This document shows positions 1-7,217 of a DNA stretch of 7,217 nt, in pieces. The position numbers and the translations under genes are program-made. Numbering within the stretch: the first letter of the stretch is position 1; each line of letters starts with the position of its first letter. This DNA comes from Acidobacteria bacterium UBA2161 (GTDB taxonomy: Bacteria > Acidobacteriota > Vicinamibacteria > Vicinamibacterales > UBA823): assembly GCA_002328835.1 (NCBI GenBank), contig DCWN01000039.1, positions 8,515 through 15,731 of the forward strand, read 5' to 3'. The notes under the pieces were generated by a model. It made no database searches and had not been told where the DNA came from. It worked only from the letters and a program-made list of their open reading frames with translations.

Positions 1-4045
<4,045 letters not shown>

Positions 4046-4061
4046 GCTTGGCTGAGTCCAG

Positions 4062-4083
4062 GGCGTGGCCTACGCACCACGCC
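4062..4083 (-). promoter_or_regulatory. 7-bp hairpin just upstream of the rpoB start
   Basis: GGCGTGG (4083-4077) and CCACGCC (4068-4062) on the transcript strand form a perfect 7-bp stem with an 8-base loop. The stem ends 16 bases before the rpoB ATG, inside the zone where a Shine-Dalgarno would normally lie, and no SD is visible in the remaining bases. It may influence ribosome access to rpoB; this is inferred from position only. Confidence 0.5.
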
Positions 4084-4087
4084 GGCG

Positions 4088-4104
4088 AAAAACGCGTGAC
4101 GCGT
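4088..4104 (-). terminator. Weak terminator-like stem with T-run (possible attenuator)
   Basis: On the transcript strand ACGCG (4104-4100), loop TCA, CGCGT (4096-4092) is followed immediately by Ts down to 4088 (five Ts in all, the first being paired). The stem is only 5 bp, well below a strong intrinsic terminator, and rpoB follows in the same direction, so at most this would attenuate. The stem arises from a tandem repeat of TCACGCG and may be fortuitous. Confidence 0.3.
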
Positions 4105-4157
4105 GACCAGTAACGTCGGGCCCGGGGTCGCCGTCCCCCGAACCCCGTTCGATTGCC

Positions 4158-4183
4158 GCCGCCCCGGCCTCGGCCGGCGCGGC
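4158..4183 (-). promoter_or_regulatory. GC-rich hairpin in the rplL-rpoB spacer
   Basis: On the transcript strand GCCGCGCCGGC (4183-4173), loop CGAG, then GCCGGGGCGGC (4168-4158) form an 11-position stem that is all G-C pairs apart from one G/G mismatch. No T-run follows. It begins 5 bases after the hairpin at the rplL stop, and its GGCCGAG can alternatively pair with CTCGGCC in that hairpin's downstream arm. Confidence 0.6.
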
Positions 4184-4188
4184 GTACC

Positions 4189-4223
4189 CCAAGGCCGAGA
4201 CCGTTATTTGATCTCGGCCTTGG
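4189..4223 (-). promoter_or_regulatory. 12-bp inverted repeat enclosing the rplL stop codon
   Basis: On the transcript strand, CCAAGGCCGAGA (4223-4212) in the last codons of rplL is perfectly complementary to TCTCGGCCTTGG (4200-4189) just downstream. The 11-base loop contains the TAA stop (4206-4204). The stem is followed by GGGGTACG with no T-run, so it is not a canonical Rho-independent terminator. It could protect the rplL 3' end, serve as a processing site, or pause polymerase. A ribosome terminating on rplL would cover the upstream arm and prevent the stem from forming. Confidence 0.75.
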
Positions 4224-4590
4224 CGCCGACTTCTTCGAACTTCTTCTTGATCGCCTCGGCCTCGTCCTTCGGCACGCCTTCCTTGACGGCCTTCGGTGCG
4301 GCCTCGACGAGGTCCTTCGCTTCCTTCAAGCCGAGGCTCGTGACCTCGCGGACCGCCTTGATGACGTTGATCTTCTTGTCGCCGATCTCGGTGAGCGTGA
4401 CCGTGAACTCGGTCTGCTCCTCGGCCGCAGCGCCACCGGCGCCCGGCGCCGCCGCCACGCCCGCCACCGCCATCGGCATCGCAGCCGACACGCCCAGTTC
4501 TTCCTCGAGCGTCTTGACGAGCTGCGAGAGTTCCATCACCGAGATGCCCTTGATGTATTCGACTACCTGCTCTTGCGTGACCTCAGCCAT
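4204..4590 (-). CDS. rplL: 50S ribosomal protein L7/L12 (bL12)
   Basis: The multicopy flexible stalk protein of the large ribosomal subunit, which recruits and stimulates the translational GTPases (EF-Tu, EF-G, IF2, RF3). The 128-residue product has family length and the full three-part structure: an N-terminal dimerisation/L10-binding helical domain (about 1-36, 'EYIKGISVMELSQLVKTLEE'), an Ala/Gly-rich hinge (about 37-58), and the globular C-terminal domain (about 60-128) with the conserved 'VIKAVRE' (76-82) and 'GLKEAKDLVE' (87-96) elements that contact factors. The start is well supported by AGGAG (4599-4603) 8 bases upstream, the best Shine-Dalgarno in this cluster, consistent with L12 being needed in several copies per ribosome. 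It lies 53 bases after rplJ. The TAA stop lies in the loop of a 12-bp inverted repeat. Confidence 0.99.
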   Translation of the reverse strand: MAEVTQEQVVEYIKGISVMELSQLVKTLEEELGVSAAMPMAVAGVAAAPGAGGAAAEEQTEFTVTLTEIGDKKINVIKAVREVTSLGLKEAKDLVEAAPKAVKEGVPKDEAEAIKKKFEEVGAKAEIK

Positions 4591-4598
4591 CGTTCGTT

Positions 4599-4603
4599 CT
4601 CCT
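4599..4603 (-). promoter_or_regulatory. Strong Shine-Dalgarno for rplL
   Basis: AGGAG on the transcript strand, within TCAGGAGAACG, 8 bases before the rplL ATG. It is clearly closer to consensus than the ribosome binding sites of the neighbouring genes, in keeping with the higher L12 copy number per ribosome. The link to stoichiometry is inference. Confidence 0.85.
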
Positions 4604-4643
4604 GACGTAAGACGGACGCGCGCGCCATGGACGGCGCCGCGAA

Positions 4644-5171
4644 TCAGTCGTTCTTCTTCTTCTTCTCAATCTGCGAAAGCACGTTCACGAAATCGCGCGG
4701 AACGCCATTCAGCACCATGACCAACTGGGACATCGGCGCTTGCAGCACCGACAACAATTTCGCGTACAGCTCGGGCTTGCTCGGCAACGCCGCCAGCTCG
4801 TCGACCTCGGCTGGCGTGAAGCTGCGGCCCTGCACGATGGCCGCTTTCACCTTCAGCGACGGCGCCGTCTTCGCGAAGATCGAGAGCGTCTTCGCCAGCG
4901 CCACCGGATCGGCTGTGGACGACGCCACCGCGGTCGGCCCCTCGAACATCTCCGCCAACGCCTCGTAGGCGCTGCCCTTGAGCGCGCGCTTCGCGAGCGA
5001 GTTCTTCACGACCCGGTACTGGCCGTCGGCGGCGCGAACCTTCTGCCGCAACTCGGTGGCCGCCGGCACGTCGAGCCCCTTGAAATCAACGAGCAGCACG
5101 CTGTCCGCCGCCTTGAACAGCGACTCCAGCTGCTGCCGTTCGGCTTCCTTTTCCGCTCTGGTCACCGCCAT
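4644..5171 (-). CDS. rplJ: 50S ribosomal protein L10 (uL10)
   Basis: L10 anchors the L7/L12 dimers to 23S rRNA at the base of the stalk, next to L11. The 175-residue product is typical in length. The N-terminal RNA-binding part carries 'VLLVDFKGLDVPAATELR' (about 25-42) and 'YRVVKNSLAKRAL' (52-64); the middle has 'FEGPTAVA' (76-83); the C-terminal part (about 130-168) is the helix expected to bind L12 dimers. It ends in KKKKND, encoded by a short AAG run. The start ATG is 3 bases after the rplA stop, with GGAAGG (5182-5187) 10 bases upstream inside the end of rplA, so translation is probably coupled to rplA. The long autoregulatory L10 leader known between rplA and rplJ in E. coli is absent at this position. 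Confidence 0.98.
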   Translation of the reverse strand: MAVTRAEKEAERQQLESLFKAADSVLLVDFKGLDVPAATELRQKVRAADGQYRVVKNSLAKRALKGSAYEALAEMFEGPTAVASSTADPVALAKTLSIFAKTAPSLKVKAAIVQGRSFTPAEVDELAALPSKPELYAKLLSVLQAPMSQLVMVLNGVPRDFVNVLSQIEKKKKND

Positions 5172-5174
5172 CGG

Positions 5175-5867
5175 TTATGCGCCTTCCGAGGCCGCCGTAT
5201 CGACCTTCACTCCGGGCCCCATCGTCGAGGACACCGTCAGACTCTTCAGATACTTGCCCTTCGCCGCGGAGGGCTTCGCCTTCACGACGCTCGACACGAG
5301 CGCGTTGGCGTTCTCGATCAAGTTCTCGCTCGAAAACGACACGCGGCCGATCGGAGCGTGGATGACGCCGGCCTTGTCGACGCGGAACTCGACCTTGCCC
5401 GCCTTGATCTCCTTGACCGCCTTGCCGATCTCGAAAGTCACCGTGCCGGTCTTCGGGTTCGGCATCAACCCGCGCGGGCCGAGCACCTTGCCGAGCTTGC
5501 CGACCGAACGCATCATGTCGGGCGTGGCCACGACGGCCTCGAAGTCCATCCACCCGCCCTGGATCTTCTCGACGATCTCCTCGCCCGCGACGACATCCGC
5601 ACCGGCCTCCTCGGCCTCCTTGTGCTTGTCGCTTCCCGCGATCGCGAGCACCTTCTTGCTCTTGCCGAGGCCGTGCGGCAACACGACCGTGCCCCGGACC
5701 ATCTGGTCGGCATGTTTCGGGTCGACGCCCAGGCGCAGCGCCAGTTCGACGGTCTCGTCGAACTTCGCGAACTTCACCTTCTGCACCATCGGGATCGCGT
5801 CTTCCAGTGCCAGCAGCGTCTCGGGCACCTGATCCTTCGCCGCCTTGAAATTCTTCGTCATTCCCAT
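5175..5867 (-). CDS. rplA: 50S ribosomal protein L1 (uL1)
   Basis: L1 forms the mobile L1 stalk, binding 23S rRNA and helping move deacylated tRNA out of the E site. In many bacteria it also represses translation of its own mRNA. The 230-residue product matches the family length and carries the L1 signature 'LGPRGLMPNPKTGTVT' (129-144), an N-terminal segment containing 'VKFAKFDETVELALRLGVDP' (31-50), and the C-terminal 'STMGPGVKVD' (214-223) of the rRNA-binding domain. Two in-frame ATGs compete (5867 and 5861). I chose the first because AGGTG (5873-5877) lies 5 bases before it, against 11 for the second. It follows rplK after 16 bases and is almost joined to rplJ. Confidence 0.99.
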   Translation of the reverse strand: MGMTKNFKAAKDQVPETLLALEDAIPMVQKVKFAKFDETVELALRLGVDPKHADQMVRGTVVLPHGLGKSKKVLAIAGSDKHKEAEEAGADVVAGEEIVEKIQGGWMDFEAVVATPDMMRSVGKLGKVLGPRGLMPNPKTGTVTFEIGKAVKEIKAGKVEFRVDKAGVIHAPIGRVSFSSENLIENANALVSSVVKAKPSAAKGKYLKSLTVSSTMGPGVKVDTAASEGA

Positions 5868-5883
5868 CTGCGCACCTGCCCCG

Positions 5884-6309
5884 CTACGCCTCGACGTCGA
5901 GCCCCATCGACCGCGCCGTCCCGGCGACGATCTTCATCGCCGACTCCATCGACTCACAGTTCAGGTCGGGCATCTTCACCTTGGCGATCTCCTCGACATC
6001 CCTCGCCGTGACCGTGCCGACCTTGTTCTTGTTGGGCTCACCCGATCCTTTCGCGATGTTCGCCGCGCGCTTCAACAGCACCGCCGCCGGCGGCGTCTTG
6101 GTGATGAAGCTGTACGAGCGATCGGCATACACGGTCACGACCGCCGGGATGATGAGCCCATCCTGCCCGGCGGTCTTCGCGTTGAACGCCTTGCAGAAGT
6201 CCATGATGTTCAGACCGTGCGGGCCGAGCGCCGTGCCCACAGGGGGCGCGGGCGTCGCCTTTCCAGCCGCGATCTGAAGCTTCACCTGCGCCAACACTTT
6301 CTTCGCCAT
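5884..6309 (-). CDS. rplK: 50S ribosomal protein L11 (uL11)
   Basis: L11 binds the GTPase-associated region of 23S rRNA at the stalk base and is needed for RelA-type sensing of uncharged tRNA; it is also part of the thiostrepton site. The 141-residue length is exactly typical. The N-terminal domain shows 'PAPPVGTALGPHGLNIMDFC' (20-39), including the conserved prolines P20, P22 and P23 of the flexible face. The C-terminal RNA-binding domain shows 'KGSGEPNKNKVGTVT' (about 87-101) and 'EIAKVKMPDLN' (about 107-117). The start has only a weak GAG-type Shine-Dalgarno about 7 bases upstream. It lies 34 bases after nusG and pairs with rplA as in nearly all bacteria. Confidence 0.99.
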   Translation of the reverse strand: MAKKVLAQVKLQIAAGKATPAPPVGTALGPHGLNIMDFCKAFNAKTAGQDGLIIPAVVTVYADRSYSFITKTPPAAVLLKRAANIAKGSGEPNKNKVGTVTARDVEEIAKVKMPDLNCESMESAMKIVAGTARSMGLDVEA

Positions 6310-6343
6310 ACGTCAACTCGCCCGTCGCGGCGTCACCCGCCCG

Positions 6344-6886
6344 CTACAGCTTCTCGACCTGCAGAAAATCCAGTTCCACCGGCGTCGACCGGCCGAAAAT
6401 CGTCACCATGACCTTCAAGGTGCTCTTGTCGAGGTTGACCTCCTCGACCGAGCCGTTGAAGTTCGTGAAGGGGCCCTCGTTGATCCGCACCTGATCGCCC
6501 TTGTCGAACATGTACTTCGGCTTCGGCTTCTCGGCGGCGACCGTGACCTGGTGCAGAATCTGGTCGACCTCCTCGCGGGTCAGCGGCGTCGGCTTCACGC
6601 CGGCCCCGACGAACCCGGTGACCTTCGGCGTGTTCTTGACGACGTGCCACGCGTGGTCGGACATGTGCATCTCGACCAGGATGTAGCCAGGGAAGAATCG
6701 CTTCGAACTGACGACCTTCCGGCCGCCGCGCATCTCCACCACGTCCTCCGTCGGAATGAGGACCTCGCCGATCTCGTCTTGGAGTCCGTACGCCTGGACG
6801 CGCTGACTGAGCGACTCGGACACCTTCTTCTCGAACCCCGAGTAGGTGTGCACGATGTACCACTGCTTCGTAATGACGTCCGTCAT
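6344..6886 (-). CDS. nusG: Transcription termination/antitermination factor NusG
   Basis: NusG binds the clamp and protrusion of RNA polymerase through its N-terminal domain, suppressing pausing, and through its C-terminal KOW domain contacts Rho or ribosomal protein S10 to couple transcription with termination or translation. The 180-residue product has no extra domain. Visible are the NGN domain ('WYIVHTYSGFEKKV' 9-22, 'SKRFFPGYILVEM' 61-73, 'NTPKVTGFVG' 85-94), a short linker (about 117-125), and the KOW domain (129-180) with 'KGDQVRINEGPF', G145 and 'FGRSTPVELDF' (164-174). F164 corresponds to the E. coli phenylalanine that contacts S10 and Rho. The ATG overlaps the secE stop as ATGA (6883-6886), so translation is probably coupled. 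No strong Shine-Dalgarno is seen. A longer upstream reading of the frame lacks family similarity. Confidence 0.98.
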   Translation of the reverse strand: MTDVITKQWYIVHTYSGFEKKVSESLSQRVQAYGLQDEIGEVLIPTEDVVEMRGGRKVVSSKRFFPGYILVEMHMSDHAWHVVKNTPKVTGFVGAGVKPTPLTREEVDQILHQVTVAAEKPKPKYMFDKGDQVRINEGPFTNFNGSVEEVNLDKSTLKVMVTIFGRSTPVELDFLQVEKL

Positions 6887-7101
6887 GCCACACCAAATGC
6901 GCTGAACACCCAACCGACCAGACTGCTGAGCAGCAGGTCGATGCCCCAGAGATACACGCCGAAGAAGACCGAGGTCAGGATCACCACGAACGTCGTCGCG
7001 TACACTTCGGTCTTCGACGGCCAGGTGACGCGCTCCAGCTCGTTGCGCACCTGGGCCAGGAACGACCGCGACTGACTCCACCACCCGACGACGCCACTCA
7101 T
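6883..7101 (-). CDS. secE: Preprotein translocase subunit SecE
   Basis: SecE is the essential small subunit that clamps SecY in the SecYEG channel of the inner membrane. The 72-residue product is the compact single-span type found in most bacteria, unlike the three-span E. coli protein. It has an amphipathic cytoplasmic helix with the conserved 'NELERVTWPSKTEV' (20-33), then a transmembrane segment (about 36-54) and a hydrophobic tail (56-72). I chose the ATG at 7101, preceded by GAGAG 6 bases upstream; an in-frame ATG at 7143 would add 14 unconserved residues and overlap a hairpin. It lies 61 bases after tRNA-Trp and its stop overlaps the nusG start by 4 bases. Confidence 0.96.
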   Translation of the reverse strand: MSGVVGWWSQSRSFLAQVRNELERVTWPSKTEVYATTFVVILTSVFFGVYLWGIDLLLSSLVGWVFSAFGVA

Positions 7102-7138
7102 CCTGTTCTCTCGCTCGCCGTCCCTTCGCCGCGCTGGC

Positions 7139-7162
7139 CCCACGATCGCGCCTCGTCGTGGG
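7139..7162 (-). other. Hairpin directly 3' of tRNA-Trp
   Basis: CCCACGA (7162-7156) and TCGTGGG (7145-7139) on the transcript strand form a perfect 7-bp stem with a 10-base loop, starting at the base after the tRNA CCA. No T-run follows (GCCAGCGCGG), so it is not a typical terminator. It probably forms the stable 5' end of the secE mRNA after the tRNA is cut out, or guides tRNA 3' processing. Both roles are inferred. Confidence 0.55.
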
Positions 7163-7217
7163 TGGCAGGCCAGGAGGGACTCGAACCCCCAGCCCCCGGT
7201 TTTGGAGACCGGTGCTC
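7163..7217 (-). tRNA. tRNA-Trp (CCA anticodon), 5' part beyond window edge
   Basis: The 3' 55 bases of a tryptophan tRNA are visible on the minus strand. The anticodon arm CCGGT-CTCCAAA-ACCGG (7212-7196) has a 7-base loop with anticodon CCA (7205-7203), U33 and A37. A 5-base variable loop GGGCT follows, then the T arm GGGGG-TTCGAGT-CCCTC (7190-7174), the 3' acceptor strand CTGGCCT (7173-7167), discriminator G (7166) and an encoded CCA (7165-7163). The 5' acceptor strand and most of the D arm lie outside the window. A tRNA-Trp upstream of secE-nusG is a common bacterial arrangement, often following tuf and rpmG. Confidence 0.96.

Larger units (their letters stand above)
4046..4203 (-). promoter_or_regulatory. 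rplL-rpoB spacer / rpoB leader with several hairpins
   Basis: At 158 bases this is the largest gap in the gene cluster. It contains, in transcript order, the downstream arm of the hairpin spanning the rplL stop (to 4189), a GC-rich 11-bp hairpin (4158-4183), a small 5-bp hairpin with loop GGG (4139-4151), a 5-bp stem followed by five Ts (4088-4104), and a 7-bp hairpin (4062-4083) ending 16 bases before the rpoB ATG. No Shine-Dalgarno-like sequence precedes that ATG and I see no convincing -35/-10 pair. In E. coli the corresponding spacer holds a partial terminator and an RNase III site that lower rpoBC expression relative to the ribosomal protein genes. A similar attenuating or processing role here is inference from position and structure. 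Confidence 0.6.

Noticed and set aside
4158..4223. Canonical Rho-independent terminator after rplL
   Set aside because: The stems are strong but none is followed by a T-run, and rpoB continues in the same direction. I describe them as hairpins with possible attenuating or processing roles.
4622..4637. Inverted repeat GCGCC/GGCGC in the rplJ-rplL gap
   Set aside because: It is only 5 bp with a 6-base loop in GC-rich DNA, so chance is a sufficient explanation.
5859..5861. Second in-frame ATG of rplA as the start
   Set aside because: The AGGTG element is 5 bases from the first ATG and 11 from this one, so the first is favoured, although the difference is only two residues.
4740..6011. Plus-strand open frame of 423 codons opposite rplJ, rplA and rplK
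   Set aside because: It spans three well-recognised ribosomal protein genes on the other strand and has low-complexity, arginine/leucine-rich content. It is an artefact of GC bias.
6310..6343. L1 autoregulatory operator upstream of rplK
   Set aside because: Such a site is known in this position in other bacteria, but in these 34 bases I could not recognise the asymmetric-loop fold that L1 binds, so no feature is claimed.
6887..7084. Extended nusG reading from ATG 7084
   Set aside because: The extra 66 residues are the shadow of secE in another frame. NusG proteins start close to the WYIVHTYSG segment, and ATG 6886 gives the usual length with an ATGA overlap.
7102..7143. Alternative upstream start for secE at ATG 7143, adding 14 residues
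   Set aside because: The added residues (GPARRRDGERENR) are unlike SecE, the ATG falls in the tRNA trailer hairpin, and 7101 has a better-placed purine-rich stretch.

Overview
This window is a stretch of the core bacterial transcription/translation locus, and every gene lies on the minus strand. In transcript order (right to left) it holds the 3' part of a tRNA-Trp gene, secE, nusG, rplK (L11), rplA (L1), rplJ (L10), rplL (L7/L12), and rpoB (RNA polymerase beta), which runs off the left edge about 70 or more codons before its expected end. rpoC would be expected next, outside the window.

The DNA is GC-rich and strongly G/C-biased at third codon positions, which explains the many long but meaningless open frames on the plus strand. 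Gene order is typical of bacteria. Several RpoB features suggest Acidobacteriota: the N-terminal 'NLIEIQRKSYERFLQM' segment, two insertions relative to E. coli beta, and segments such as 'SFYLSAWEEDRYVIAQAN'. A Vicinamibacteria-like relative is possible. This lineage call comes from memory of family sequences, not from a search, and is of moderate confidence.

Layout: tRNA-Trp (7163-7217, 5' end cut off) is followed directly by a 7-bp hairpin and then secE. secE and nusG overlap by 4 bases (ATGA). nusG-rplK, rplK-rplA, rplA-rplJ and rplJ-rplL are separated by 34, 16, 3 and 53 bases. The largest gap is the 158-base rplL-rpoB spacer, which is rich in inverted repeats. I see no convincing promoter or canonical intrinsic terminator in the window. 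The simplest reading is one long transcript from upstream of the tRNA through rpoB, with modulation at the rplL-rpoB junction.

The products belong to coupled processes. NusG binds RNA polymerase and can bridge it to the ribosome. L11, L1, L10 and L7/L12 form the two ribosomal stalks that recruit GTPases and sense the stringent state. Beta forms much of the polymerase catalytic cleft. SecE is the small essential subunit of the SecYEG translocase.

I found no mobile element, CRISPR array or novel defence-type system. The two points most worth following are (1) an insertion of about 60 residues in the N-terminal part of RpoB with eight cysteines arranged as two zinc-ribbon-like modules, and (2) the rplL-rpoB spacer, where the rplL stop codon sits in the loop of a 12-bp hairpin whose downstream arm could alternatively pair with a following GC-rich hairpin.
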